The translations under genes were made by a program, and so were the position numbers. The notes below the pieces were generated by a model that saw nothing but the letters and a program-made list of their open reading frames with translations, ran no database searches and was not told the origin of the DNA. DNA of 64,000 nt from Ilyobacter polytropus DSM 2926 (GTDB lineage Bacteria > Fusobacteriota > Fusobacteriia > Fusobacteriales > Fusobacteriaceae): positions 60,227 to 124,226 of the forward strand of contig NC_014634.1 in NCBI RefSeq assembly GCF_000165505.1, written 5' to 3'. This document shows, one piece after another, positions 1 through 8,611 of this stretch (its first letter is position 1; each line of letters opens with the position of its first letter).

Positions 1-873
1 ATAGGCCGTATACGTAGCGTAATAAACTACCTCTCCATCATCATATTTAAATCGTACAAACCTTGCATCTTCTATTCCATTACTTTCATTTTGTGAACTA
101 GGGAATACGATCCTTTCGGATAATTTTTGATCTATTTTAAACTGTAGCTCATAATTAGATTCTGCCAACCATAATATGGTGTCTTTTAGATCATGATTTT
201 TTTTTTCTGGTGATATATTTAAAAGATCCCGGAGCTCAGATAAACTGAATTCATCTGATAGTTGTTCTTTTAGATTTGATAAGGAACTACAGTCTTCATT
301 CATTTCATTTAATTTACAAAAGAATATATCTTTTTTATATACAGGATTTTTCACGGCTATTGCCCTTTCTACAAAGGGACTCACCTCGTCAAATTCAAAG
401 TTGCCTTCTTTATCTACCATTCCGCCCCTAAACTCTATAGAGGATAGGTGTCCCTCTCCTACTGCCCTAAAACTTAATATAAATCTTATACTCCCTTCTG
501 GAACTTGAGTTTGATCTGGATGTTTTACAATAGATGGATTAAAAAAAGCTGCTGATTGAACTGTATACTCTTGGGAAAAATAAGCTCCCAGAAGAGCTCT
601 TTTCACCTCACTTATCCTTTGATTCGAAGGAATATGCTCTTTTATTCTATTATAGTGTTTATCCAGTGCATCCCAGATATTTTTATGCCTTCCTGAGAAG
701 TTTTCTATTGTATCCTGTAAAATATTATTGGCTTCCTCATCTGATAAGTTTAAAACGTGATTTATGATATTATCTATACGTCCTTCACCTGAAGGTATAT
801 GAGATTTTATAATTACTCTTGATGGATCTGGTCTAAATATCTTGTCTATCCTCCTTACATTTAATTTTCCCAT
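1..873 (-). CDS. GH130-family glycosidase/phosphorylase, 3' end outside window
   Basis: The reverse strand is open from an ATG at 873 to the window edge, about 290 residues, so the C-terminus is missing. The protein begins MGKLNVRRIDKIFRPDPSRV and carries a long N-terminal helical region before a beta-rich part with EFRGG and, near the edge, GIEDARFVRF, which matches the G-x-E-D-x-R signature of family GH130 (beta-mannoside phosphorylases and hydrolases). The N-terminal extension is typical of the longer GH130 subgroup. GGAGAGGG lies just upstream, inside the end of the preceding gene, and only one base separates the two genes, so they are co-transcribed. Family assignment is good; substrate and phosphorylase versus hydrolase cannot be told. 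Confidence 0.75.
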   Translation of the reverse strand, partial: MGKLNVRRIDKIFRPDPSRVIIKSHIPSGEGRIDNIINHVLNLSDEEANNILQDTIENFSGRHKNIWDALDKHYNRIKEHIPSNQRISEVKRALLGAYFSQEYTVQSAAFFNPSIVKHPDQTQVPEGSIRFILSFRAVGEGHLSSIEFRGGMVDKEGNFEFDEVSPFVERAIAVKNPVYKKDIFFCKLNEMNEDCSSLSNLKEQLSDEFSLSELRDLLNISPEKKNHDLKDTILWLAESNYELQFKIDQKLSERIVFPSSQNESNGIEDARFVRFKYDDGEVVYYATYTAY

Positions 874-874
874 T

Positions 875-1807
875 TTAATCCCTCTCCTTTAAACACATAT
901 CTATTAACTTATTTATATTGGCTTCTCCTACACACATGACACTGTCGGCACCGCCCCAATAAATCTTCAGAGTCCCATCCCCTTCGTCCACTGCTCCACA
1001 GGTAAAGACTACGTTGGGCACATAGCCTGTTACTTCCCAGGGATCTTCTGGCTCCAAGATCCACTCATCTGAAACTCCCAATACAATAGATGGATCCTCC
1101 AAATCATGAAGTGCTACCCCAAGTCTGTAAACAGATCCTGACATGGTTTTAAATACACCATGATATATATTTAGCCATCCTTTTTCAGTCTTTATAGGAG
1201 TAGTTCCAGGTCCTATCTTCATCTCATCCCAGTGGTATTTATGGGGCTGCATTATTAATCTAGATCTTCCCCAATGTACCAAATCCGGTGAATAAGATAT
1301 CCAGATAGACCATTTAGATATCTCTGAATGAGGTCTATCCAACCTCACATACTGTCCGTCTATCTTTTGGGGGAAAATAACTACATTTCTTAGATCCGCC
1401 TGGGTAATAAGAGCGACTCTTTCTATCTCTGTGAAATCACGAGTTTTTGCAAGGGCTATTCTGACTCCATATTTAGAATAGCAGCTATAAGTTAAAAGGT
1501 GTTCACCGTCGATTTCACTAATCCGGAGATCTTCTACACCGTATTCCTCATACTGAGAAAATATTGATTCCTTTTGCTTACATGGTGTTAAAAAAGGTTT
1601 CGATTCCACTTTAAAATCATAACCATCATCACTTTTAGCCATTCCTATAATAGATCTTCCATTTAGCAGGTGGGAACGAAATAGCATAATATATTTATTT
1701 TTATATTTGACAATCCCTGCATTATGAACTGTAGCTACAGGATATGGCACGTCATCTTTAGTCAATATAGGATTTTTTTTATATCTTACCACCACTTCTT
1801 TCTTCAC
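875..1807 (-). CDS. GH130-family glycosidase/phosphorylase
   Basis: 310 residues, a usual length for the shorter GH130 enzymes, which phosphorolyse or hydrolyse beta-1,2- or beta-1,4-mannosides in the cytoplasm. Visible signatures are VHNAG (27-31), GVEDLRI (90-96, the substrate/catalytic Asp region), IGPGTTPI (198-205), VPNVVFTCGAV (263-273) and GGADSVMCVGEA (285-296), spaced as in a five-bladed propeller. It overlaps the upstream glycosyltransferase by 4 bases and is followed after one base by a second, longer GH130 protein. Two different GH130 proteins beside a GT4 transferase suggest making and recycling of a mannose-containing oligosaccharide; that role is inference. Confidence 0.85.
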   Translation of the reverse strand: MKKEVVVRYKKNPILTKDDVPYPVATVHNAGIVKYKNKYIMLFRSHLLNGRSIIGMAKSDDGYDFKVESKPFLTPCKQKESIFSQYEEYGVEDLRISEIDGEHLLTYSCYSKYGVRIALAKTRDFTEIERVALITQADLRNVVIFPQKIDGQYVRLDRPHSEISKWSIWISYSPDLVHWGRSRLIMQPHKYHWDEMKIGPGTTPIKTEKGWLNIYHGVFKTMSGSVYRLGVALHDLEDPSIVLGVSDEWILEPEDPWEVTGYVPNVVFTCGAVDEGDGTLKIYWGGADSVMCVGEANINKLIDMCLKERD

Positions 1808-3033
1808 ATATTTCCTCCTCGTTCTTCGAGGATTTTTTCATAGACCTTTATATATTTATCCACCATTCGGTCTACTGAAAATTTTTCCTCCACAATCTCT
1901 CTACATCTTTTTCTGTCAATGCTTGAGATGTTCTCCAAGGCTCTTAGAGCTCCGTCTACATCATTCACAATAAACCCATTGACACCATCCTCTATAAGTT
2001 CAGGCATACTACCTTTGTTATATGCTATTACAGGTGTCCCACAAGCCATCGCTTCAACGACAGATAATCCAAAGGGTTCTTGGAAGTATATAGGGTGAAG
2101 AAGGGCCAGTGCTCCGCCTAACAACTTATCTCTCTCTTCAGGTCCAACACTTCCTATATAGGTGATCTGTTCATTCAGATGGGGCTCTACTTCATCTTTA
2201 AAATACCCTTCATCTTGAATAATTCCTGCCATGATGAGTTTTTTATTGGATCTCTTAGCAGTCTCAATAGCTTCCTTTGGACCTTTATCTCTATGTAATC
2301 TTCCGAAAAATAACAGATAATCTTCAGGTAGTTCTCTATATGTAAATTGATTTAAATCTATTCCATGGTGTACAGTACCAATATAATTCAAACCACTATT
2401 CCTATCCGAATTGCTTATCGAAACATAGTAGGTTCTTTTGTTATATTTTTCATACACAGGGAGTATTTTTTCAGAAGAAAATCCGTGTATTGTAGTAAGT
2501 ACTGGCGTCTCAACTAAACCACTATATGTCAACGGGAGAAAATCAAAATTGTTATGTATAATATCAAATTCATCGGCGCTCTGAAATACATTAGCTATAT
2601 GCAGACCTTCCCAGACTTTAGGATCTATATTTTTATCCTCTTCATATCCGACTTGACATACTGATCTCAATTCTCCTTCTGTTATAGATTCCCCTGTTGC
2701 AAATAGGGTTACATCCACTCCTCTTTTTACTAAACCCTCACAAAGTAAGGAAACAACACTTTCCCAAGGACCATAATGTCTTGGAGGGGTTCTCCAAGCT
2801 ATGGGGGAAATCAAAGCCACCCTCAACGGAGTCTTTTTCTGAATTTCATCACTTCTTCTATTTTTATTCACCTTAAACCACCTCATTTTTAATTCTTTCT
2901 GATCCATTTCATACAAAAAAAATGATTGTTTCTTTCTTGAATAATGATTAGAACTTAATTTTAATTGCATTGATTGTTGAGAATCATATATTTTTTGACT
3001 TTCATACAGTTTATTTAAATAATTATAGACCAA
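1804..3033 (-). CDS. Glycosyltransferase family 4
   Basis: A GT-B fold transferase that moves sugar from a nucleotide donor. The recognisable family begins near residue 68 (LRVALISPIAW), continues with a PPRHYGPWE glycine loop, and has the E-x7-E donor-binding motif EPFGLSVVE near 319-327 followed by ACGTPVIAY. The first 67 residues look unlike the family. The frame can be opened by TTG at 3033, but no good ribosome binding site precedes it; an ATG at 2886 with a weak A/G-rich leader would give a more normal protein. The gene lies close to a recombinase relic, so its original 5' end may have been replaced. It is the first gene of the GT4-GH130-GH130 set. Confidence 0.8.
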   Translation of the reverse strand: MVYNYLNKLYESQKIYDSQQSMQLKLSSNHYSRKKQSFFLYEMDQKELKMRWFKVNKNRRSDEIQKKTPLRVALISPIAWRTPPRHYGPWESVVSLLCEGLVKRGVDVTLFATGESITEGELRSVCQVGYEEDKNIDPKVWEGLHIANVFQSADEFDIIHNNFDFLPLTYSGLVETPVLTTIHGFSSEKILPVYEKYNKRTYYVSISNSDRNSGLNYIGTVHHGIDLNQFTYRELPEDYLLFFGRLHRDKGPKEAIETAKRSNKKLIMAGIIQDEGYFKDEVEPHLNEQITYIGSVGPEERDKLLGGALALLHPIYFQEPFGLSVVEAMACGTPVIAYNKGSMPELIEDGVNGFIVNDVDGALRALENISSIDRKRCREIVEEKFSVDRMVDKYIKVYEKILEERGGNM

Positions 3034-3088
3034 ATCTATAATTCAGAATAATATAGCCATATATTTAATTAAAAGGAGCCAAAGAAAA

Positions 3089-3296
3089 ATGATATATGGA
3101 TATTGCAGAGTAAGTACAAAGCATCAGAACCTACAGAGAAAGGTAGATGCACTGATTGACCACGGAATAAATCCAAGATTTATATTTTCAGATAAATATA
3201 GTGGAAAGACTTTGGACAGAGAAGGTCTTAATGAGCTATTAGCGATATTGAAACCTGGAGATATACTGGTTGTAAAGGAGATTGACAGGCTCTCTC
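3089..3296 (+). pseudogene. Serine recombinase, 5' part, cut by an IS256-type element
   Basis: GGAG precedes an ATG opening MIYGYCRVSTKHQNLQRKVD, the N-terminal resolvase/invertase domain with catalytic Ser in YCRVST. The frame runs through GDILVVKEIDRLS and then enters the insertion element, ending at a chance stop near 3304. The continuation of the same domain resumes at 4612 beyond the element. The closest relative in the window is the 249-residue recombinase at 38951. The gene cannot make a complete recombinase. Confidence 0.85.
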
Positions 3297-4519
3297 TAAA
3301 ATAAATATTCTGAGAGTCTGTTTTCATATTTAATTGCCAATTGTCCAAGAATCTGATCCCAACCTCTTTTAAAACTCCTATCCCATTTTTTATCCAGATC
3401 AATTACCACAAGATATAGCTGTTTTAAAAGAGACATATCCGTAGGAAAGACTCCTTTGGATTTAGTAACCTTTCTAAACTGCCTGTGGACGTTTTCTATC
3501 ATATTGGTTGTGTACATGACCTTTTTAATTTCTTCTGTATATTCATAGAATGCACTCAATTGACTCCAGTTCACTTCCCAGCTCCTTAGAGCGTATGGAT
3601 ATTTGAATTTCCAGGAATCCTTGATAGTATTAAGGGCAGTTAGTCCTGCTTCTTCACTTGGGGCGGTATAAATAGATTTTAAGTCATGCGCAAAAGATTT
3701 TCTGTCTTTGTAGCTTACATATTTTAGCGTATTCCTTATTTGGTGAACTATGCACCTCTGGATCTGAGCCTGTGGAAATACACTCAGAATAGCATTATCA
3801 AATCCGTTCAGACCATCTACAGAAGCGATTAAGATATCTTTTACCCCTATATTTTTAAGATCAGTCATTACTGATAACCAAAATTTGGAGGTCTCATTCT
3901 CAACTATATATATTCCTAAAATTTCTTTTCTTCCTTCTAAAGTAACTCCTAATACAACGTAGGCAGCCTTTTTAACAATCCTATTCTCCTCTTTGACTGA
4001 ATAGTGGACTGCATCAAGGAAAATGAATGGATATACAGGATCAAGAGGTCTACTCTGCCATTCCTGAATAAGAGGAATTAGTTTATCTGTTATTCTACTA
4101 ACACTCTCTGCAGACACTTCAAATCCATAGATATCCTGAACATGAGAGCTGATATCCCTAGTACTCATTCCCTTTCCATAGAGCGATAGAATATTATCTT
4201 CCAATTTAGAGATATCTCTTTGATGTTTTTCAACAATCTTAGGCTGATATGCACCTTCTCTATCTCTCGGAACGAGGAGATCAATGGTTCCAGAGCTTGA
4301 TTTAACAGTTTTCTTATACTTACCATTTCTAGAGTTAGTAGTGGATTTGTTGGCTAAATCATACTTAGAATATCCAAGCTCTTCTTCAATTTCAGCTTCT
4401 AAAGCTTCCTGAATAGTGTCTTTAAAAATATCCTTTAAAGCTTCTTCGATATCCTTAATAGATTTAAAGTTTCCTTTTCTAACAAAATCTCTAACAAGTT
4501 CCTTCGGTAATCTAGCCAT
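3296..4519 (-). CDS. IS256-family transposase
   Basis: 407 residues, normal for the mutator (Transposase_mut) family that moves IS256-type elements by a DDE mechanism. Landmarks: AEIEEELGYSKYDLANKSTTN near residues 42-62, the zinc-like stretch QRCIVHQIRN, first catalytic Asp in FIFLDAVHYSVKE, second in ASVDGLNGF, and catalytic Glu in TTNMIENVHRQFRK. The C-terminus WDQILGQLAIKYENRLSEYLF is typical. The frame is intact, so the element may be active. An ATG start at 4519 follows an A/G-rich GAGAGGG leader. Confidence 0.93.
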   Translation of the reverse strand: MARLPKELVRDFVRKGNFKSIKDIEEALKDIFKDTIQEALEAEIEEELGYSKYDLANKSTTNSRNGKYKKTVKSSSGTIDLLVPRDREGAYQPKIVEKHQRDISKLEDNILSLYGKGMSTRDISSHVQDIYGFEVSAESVSRITDKLIPLIQEWQSRPLDPVYPFIFLDAVHYSVKEENRIVKKAAYVVLGVTLEGRKEILGIYIVENETSKFWLSVMTDLKNIGVKDILIASVDGLNGFDNAILSVFPQAQIQRCIVHQIRNTLKYVSYKDRKSFAHDLKSIYTAPSEEAGLTALNTIKDSWKFKYPYALRSWEVNWSQLSAFYEYTEEIKKVMYTTNMIENVHRQFRKVTKSKGVFPTDMSLLKQLYLVVIDLDKKWDRSFKRGWDQILGQLAIKYENRLSEYLF

Positions 4520-4608
4520 AAAAAAATCCCTCTCTTAATTACATAGATACAACAGTATCATTCAGTAATCAAGAGAAGGACTCAAAAACACAAAAATATT
4601 TACACTAC
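3297..4608 (-). mobile_element. IS256-type (mutator) insertion sequence
   Basis: The element contains one transposase and separates two halves of a serine recombinase frame, which fixes its edges to within a few bases. Both ends carry TAAATATT in opposite orientation (near 3302 and 4596), a short imperfect terminal repeat. I could not find a clear 8-9 bp target duplication. The transposase stop lies almost at the left edge, so that end may be slightly deleted. A degraded copy of the right end lies at 42108-42160. Confidence 0.8.
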
Positions 4609-4611
4609 CGA

Positions 4612-4752
4612 AAAGAGACTAAAGAACTTATGATTAGATTCATAAAGCAGGATATAGGGCTGGTATGTCTAGATACGCCATATCTAAAGGAGTTCATAAT
4701 AGGGGTCCCGTCAGGAAAATGCGGATTTACAACGCTAAGGGATTTTTCATGA
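4612..4752 (+). pseudogene. Serine recombinase, 3' part
   Basis: The frame aaa-gag-act continues the recombinase broken at 3296: KETKELMIRFIKQDIGLVCL then DTPYL, the same DTPYL seen in the recombinase at 38951. After DTPYLKEFI the sequence runs into a copy of a palindromic repeat (4702-4756) and stops at 4750. The gene was therefore truncated by that repeat as well as split by the insertion sequence. Confidence 0.75.
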
Positions 4753-4756
4753 TGGG
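4702..4756 (+). repeat. Palindromic dispersed repeat, copy A
   Basis: Begins GGGGTCCCGTCAGGAAAATG, has core GGATTTACAACGCTAAGG, and ends in a partly matching inverted arm (GATTTTTCATGATGGG). Over the first 40 bases it is nearly identical to the reverse complement of the copy at 35533-35591. It sits in, and truncates, the serine recombinase frame. Confidence 0.75.
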
Positions 4757-4835
4757 CTATCCCTTTAATATCAAGGGCTTATAATGGTTTTCGTGAACAA
4801 AAATTGGTATACCCACAATCCTTTAATTACTGCTC

Positions 4836-4870
4836 CGGAAAATGCGAATTTACAACGTTAAGGAATTAAT
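4836..4870 (+). repeat. Palindromic dispersed repeat, copy B (partial)
   Basis: Contains GGAAAATGCGAATTTACAAC then GTTAAGGAATT, the core of copies A and C, without the GGGGTCCC outer arm. It abuts the 3' end of the recombinase gene at 4871. Confidence 0.6.
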
Positions 4871-5446
4871 TTATCCTTTTAATTCCTTATTTTTTAAGAG
4901 TTTTCGGTATATTGAGGCTTTAGAAATATTTGTTATTTCACAAATCTTCTTAACTGTCATATTACCTTCATGATACAGTTTTAAAGAATAATTCATTCCA
5001 GCATGATCGGCATGATACTTTTTAACTCGTCCTTTGTATTTACCTTCTTTTTTAATACCTTCACGTTGTCTCATCTTAATTAAATCTCTTTCTAATTGAT
5101 TAACACCCGCCATAATTGTTATTAGAAATTGGCTGTATGGATTGTATTTAGACAGATTTAGCCACGTATCTTTTAAAGAAATTAAAAAAGCCTTCTTTTC
5201 ACGTATTTTATTGATCAAAGTAAATAAATCTTGAGTGCTTCTTGTTATTCTGGTCAAATCGGTTACATAGATTGTGTCACCAGCTTTTAAATTCTCTAAC
5301 ATTTTTTGTAGCTCTTTTCTGTTAGTTGTAGCACCTGAAACTTTTTCTTGAAAAATTAAATCCATTCCAATTTCTTTTAGTTGCTGTAGCTGTCTTTTCA
5401 AATTTTGATTTTCAGAACTTACACGAATATAGACTATTTTTCTCAA
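4871..5446 (-). CDS. Serine recombinase (resolvase/invertase family)
   Basis: 191 residues, the usual length for Tn3-type resolvases and DNA invertases. The catalytic domain starts KIVYIRVSSENQNLKRQL with the nucleophilic Ser in RVSS, continues through GDTIYVTDLTRITRS and ERDLIKMRQREGIKK (E helix), and ends with a helix-turn-helix around VKKICEITNISKASIYRKL. The start is TTG at 5446 because AAGGAGG lies 7 bases ahead of it. The neighbouring A/B palindromic repeats may be its recombination sites, which is inference only. Confidence 0.9.
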   Translation of the reverse strand: MRKIVYIRVSSENQNLKRQLQQLKEIGMDLIFQEKVSGATTNRKELQKMLENLKAGDTIYVTDLTRITRSTQDLFTLINKIREKKAFLISLKDTWLNLSKYNPYSQFLITIMAGVNQLERDLIKMRQREGIKKEGKYKGRVKKYHADHAGMNYSLKLYHEGNMTVKKICEITNISKASIYRKLLKNKELKG

Positions 5447-5954
5447 GATTTAACCTCCTTCTTTGAGACAAGTCTTGTGAGACTCTATAAATCCTTATTT
5501 TACCAGGGTTCAAATAATGCATCAATAGAGTATTACTCTAGCTATACACTGTAGCTGTTTGGATAGGCTACAATAAGTTGGACAGTTTTCTTAAGGTCAT
5601 ATAAAATAAATGTATTTTTCGTAATTGAGATGCCCGGGGCTCGAAATAAGTTTGGTTTAACTTCGTTGAATTATAAAACCAGGTATCTCCGTAGAAAAAA
5701 AATAAAAAAAAGTACATAGTTCTCCATGAATCTGACAATATTCTTATGGCACTGAGACCCTAAATGTAGATAAGGCAGAATATAGCTTCTCAAGAAAGAT
5801 AAACAGATAAAGAAAAACAAGGACTGAGAGATCGAAGGGTTAAGATTCCATTGGTTACAGAAACCATCAAGGATATCATTGCCAGGTTTACCTGGTAAAT
5901 AAAGGATTTCTGAGATATAATATATTTAAAGATTCAATGAAGGGAGGGAATGTT
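5447..5954. other. Gene-poor gap with an IS3-type scar
   Basis: No convincing gene. Around 5568-5610 is a scar starting GGATAGGCTACAATAAGTTG and continuing GACAGTTTTCTTAAGGTCAT; its reverse strand reads as the tail of an IS3-family OrfB (DLKKTVQLIVAYP). A single sequence at 5618-5632 resembles the repeat motif of the 63.4-kb array, probably by chance. A short frame ending near 5898 (VTETIKDIIARFTW) is unidentified. Confidence 0.5.
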
Positions 5955-6341
5955 ATGTCGCCAAATGTTGTCGATTTAATAATGGAAGTTTTGGAGAAAA
6001 TAGATAAAGATTTTGTATACATCTTCGGATCTGTAGCCAAAGGAATAGAAAATGACAACAGTGATATAGACATTGCTTTTTATTCTAGAAACAGTTACGA
6101 ACCCTTTGAAATTTTTATGTTGGCCCAGAGTATAGGGAAAGCATTAAAAAGAGAGGTAGACTTTATCCAACTAAAGAATTCTTCAACAGTTTTTCAAAAA
6201 GAAGTTGTGGAAAATGGAATATTGATTTATGAAAAAGATCCTATCAAGAGAGAAGAATTTGAGATATTGGTGTTTAAGAAGTACGCAAGACTCAATGAGG
6301 AGAGAAGGGAAATTATCAACGACTATGGAGCTGACCTATGA
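5955..6341 (+). CDS. mntA: MNT-family nucleotidyltransferase antitoxin (MntA-like)
   Basis: A minimal nucleotidyltransferase; known relatives AMPylate the partner HEPN toxin and so neutralise it. The signature FGSVAKGIENDNSDIDIAFY has the G-S loop and both metal-binding Asp residues; the third Asp is in REVDFIQL. The start is placed at ATG 5955, not the in-frame ATG at 5937, because GGGAGGG lies 7 bases before it. The stop overlaps the HEPN gene by 4 bases, the usual antitoxin-toxin coupling. Confidence 0.88.
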   Translation: MSPNVVDLIMEVLEKIDKDFVYIFGSVAKGIENDNSDIDIAFYSRNSYEPFEIFMLAQSIGKALKREVDFIQLKNSSTVFQKEVVENGILIYEKDPIKREEFEILVFKKYARLNEERREIINDYGADL

Positions 6342-6763
6342 TAGATGATATTATTATAAATAAAAGTGAAACAATAAAAAGGTGTATAAAAAGAATAAAC
6401 GAGGAATATGAAGATAATCCTGAAAACTTGAATGAATACAGAAGGCAGGACTCGATAATTCTAAATATTCAAAGACTATGTGAGGCATGTATCGACATAG
6501 CCACACATATAATCAGAAAGAAAAAACTTGGTGTGCCTCAGAGTAGCAAGGACAGTTTTCAGATACTTGAAGATAACAAAATTATCCCTAAAGAATTAAG
6601 TGAAAGACTACAAGGAATGGTCGGATTTAGGAATGTGGCAGTGCATGACTATCAGACTCTTAACTTATCCATTGTGGAAAAAGTGGTAGAAGACTACATC
6701 TATGACGGAATTAAACTATGTAAAGAGATTATAAAAGATCAAAAAGAATTTAAGAACCTTTGA
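6338..6763 (+). CDS. hepT: HEPN-domain toxin (HepT/DUF86 family)
   Basis: 141 residues, all-helical. HepT proteins are RNases; the active site R-x4-H-x-Y is intact as RNVAVHDY near residues 110-117, with the Tyr that the MNT partner is known to modify. The helix QRLCEACIDIATHI is typical of DUF86. It overlaps the antitoxin gene by 4 bases. A weak hairpin with a T run just after the stop (6762-6780) may terminate the pair. Confidence 0.88.
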   Translation: MIDDIIINKSETIKRCIKRINEEYEDNPENLNEYRRQDSIILNIQRLCEACIDIATHIIRKKKLGVPQSSKDSFQILEDNKIIPKELSERLQGMVGFRNVAVHDYQTLNLSIVEKVVEDYIYDGIKLCKEIIKDQKEFKNL

Positions 6764-6878
6764 TAAGAGGGGCTTTTTTTGCTGTATAGAATAGTGAAGG
6801 TATTCTAATAGGATGCAGCGTAACTTTATCAAGACTGTTTATACAGAAACATAGATTGAGTGAGAGATTAAGATCCCT

Positions 6879-7244
6879 ATGATTGGAGACAAGATAAGGG
6901 AGATAATCACAAGTATACCTGATGATAATAAGTAATTCGTAATAATTCCAGGGCAGAAGGGAGAGTTCAGAGTGATCAGAGACTGGAAATACACAAAGAA
7001 TTCAAATAAAAGAAGAAGACTCGAATTAAAAAATGAAGGTAACTGCTGGAAGATAGACCTTATAAAATACATTGACTCAAGCAGAAAAACCTTCTCAGCA
7101 GAGGGATATGTTATTTTGGAATCTACCGGAGAAAAAACTTTAATTCTTCCTAAGATAGGAGATGGTAAAAAAGAATTTTCACTAAAGCAGGTAGTTCATA
7201 GATTAACGAAAATGGTAAAAGTGGACAAGATAAAAATAAAATGA
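6879..7244 (+). pseudogene. Small protein of unknown family with an in-frame stop
   Basis: One frame runs from ATG 6879 (MIGDKIREIITSIPDDNK) to 7244 but is broken by TAA at 6933-6935. Directly after the stop it reads FVIIPGQKGEFRVIRDWKYT and continues with a basic KRRRLE stretch and GYVILESTGEKTLILPKIG. A restart at GTG 6972 behind GGGAGAG could give a 90-residue protein. I do not recognise the family. The continuous frame on both sides of one stop argues for a decayed gene of about 121 residues. Confidence 0.45.
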
Positions 7245-7444
7245 CACAGAAGCTTACTTTTAGAAGATTCCTATAATTTATAGATAAAATAAGGAGTTAT
7301 ACGTGATAAATAACTTATTAAACCATAAAGGATACGCATAGATATTTTGTAGAAATTAAATAAGAAGCATGCTAAAAAGCGTTCCGAATCCATTCTTTTA
7401 ACCTGCTTCGAGTTTTTTTGATTAAATTTCGAAGGAGGTATTTT

Positions 7445-7891
7445 ATGCGGGAAAAAACAAGCGGTGATTTGGCACCTATTATTGATATTTTAAAAAATAT
7501 CAGGTTACTTTCTGAGTTGGCTGAGGGCTATAACAACTCAACAGAATTTTATAACGCTATGGATAATCTAACGTTTCAAGCTTCTATTGAACTACTCATA
7601 AGCACTGGAATATCTTCTAAGAGAGTTAGCAATGAAGTGAAAGAAAAGCATCCTGAAATTCCTTGGGGTGCGATGAAAAACTTTGTAGAAATTAGAGAGA
7701 AAGACAGCACCATATTAGACAGAACAATTATTTTCGACTTGATAAAAGACAAATTACCAAATATAACCTTATTTTTGGAGACAATTATCTTAGAGGAATT
7801 GGAACACAAAAAATTTAATGTGGAGAATTATAAGAGGTATATAGGTTACGCTTTAAATGCATATATGGATTTTGAAGATGCATCCGAATAG
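7445..7891 (+). CDS. HepT/DUF86-like protein lacking the R-x4-H motif
   Basis: 148 residues from ATG 7445, chosen because AAGGAGGT lies 8 bases upstream. The middle matches DUF86: EFYNAMDNLTFQASIELLIS, then KEKHPEIPWGAMKNF, then DLIKDKLPNI. In active HepT the segment after the PW-x-x-M part is MRN-x3-H-x-Y; here it is KNFVEIREKDS, so the RNase residues are gone. No MNT partner is adjacent. It may be an inactive relative or a domesticated binding protein. It is followed by a terminator. Confidence 0.65.
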   Translation: MREKTSGDLAPIIDILKNIRLLSELAEGYNNSTEFYNAMDNLTFQASIELLISTGISSKRVSNEVKEKHPEIPWGAMKNFVEIREKDSTILDRTIIFDLIKDKLPNITLFLETIILEELEHKKFNVENYKRYIGYALNAYMDFEDASE

Positions 7892-7902
7892 GGGATATAT
7901 TC

Positions 7903-7931
7903 TAGGGAGGTTTATGCCTCTCTTTTTTATT
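7903..7931 (+). terminator. Rho-independent terminator after the HepT-like gene
   Basis: GGGAGG-tttatg-CCTCTC followed by a run of six T residues, 11 bases after the stop codon of the HepT-like gene. Confidence 0.7.
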
Positions 7932-8324
7932 TTCCGTGTTTCCATATGTGGTGGAATGGTATATACTGTTAGTGTGATTGATCTTATAAAAATTGTATTT
8001 TAAGGAGAAAAGCATGTCAGAACATAAACAAGAACTGGAAAAAAGGCTTTGGGTCTAATCAACGAGCTTACAGGTAATATGGGAGTTGGTAAATTTAGGG
8101 ACTATATCCTGTGATTTGCAAAAAAAAGCCAGACATATAAATGCCTAGCCAATAATTTTGGGGTGCAACCACCTTGGGTAGATGGCTGCGGGCTATTACT
8201 ATTTTGGTTAGAAAGGGATACTACTTTTTGAATCAAAACAATAAAATTTCAAGATTTCAAATTTTTTTTAAAAAAAAATTGTTTTTTTTAATTCCAGAAA
8301 ACTTTTCGTAGCGTAACACCTTAA

Positions 8325-8353
8325 AAAGCCCTGCTCTATTAAAACAGGGCTTT
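8325..8353. terminator. Hairpin, possible terminator
   Basis: AAAGCCCTG and CAGGGCTTT form a perfect 9-bp stem with an 11-base loop. There is no long T run on the plus side, and A-rich bases before it could act as a T run for minus-strand transcription coming from the mobilisation operon. Confidence 0.5.
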
Positions 8354-8611
8354 GATCAGAAGAGTCATATAAAAGCTATTAAAATTTTAGAGAAGTGAAT
8401 TACTAATTCTTTACTATAAACTGTCTTTTTTTCCTTTTTAAAAATTACAATCTAAATTTAAAATTTAGGTTGCATTTTTAAAAAAATAGAGAGCAGCAAT
8501 AACGGCCACTCTCACTAGGAAAATTTCATCCTAAACTTCTTGCAGGCTTTGACAACATCATGGGATTTACCGTTCCCAACAAGCTACATGAAGTAACCTA
8601 TCAAACTTTTT

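Larger units (their letters stand above)
7892..8611. other. Gap with a short frameshifted ORF and hairpins
   Basis: AAGGAGAAAAGC precedes ATG 8014, which opens MSEHKQELE; a one-base shift then gives KALGLINELTGNMGVGKFRD and a stop at 8114. This looks like a tiny decayed gene of unknown family. A terminator is at 8325-8353, and a near-perfect dyad (CTAAATTTAAAATTTAG) lies near 8453. Nothing else is recognisable. Confidence 0.4.

Noticed and set aside
3290..4620. Target-site duplication around the IS256-type element
   Set aside because: No matching 8-9 bp direct repeat could be found at the two edges; one end may be deleted.
5612..5634. A stray copy of the 63.4-kb array motif (TTCGTAATTGAGATG)
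   Set aside because: Only a partial match and a single copy, with no 45- or 60-bp neighbour; probably chance.
8120..8250. Possible structured RNA in the G-rich stretch before the ArdC operon
   Set aside because: No stable long pairing or known riboswitch pattern could be recognised by eye.
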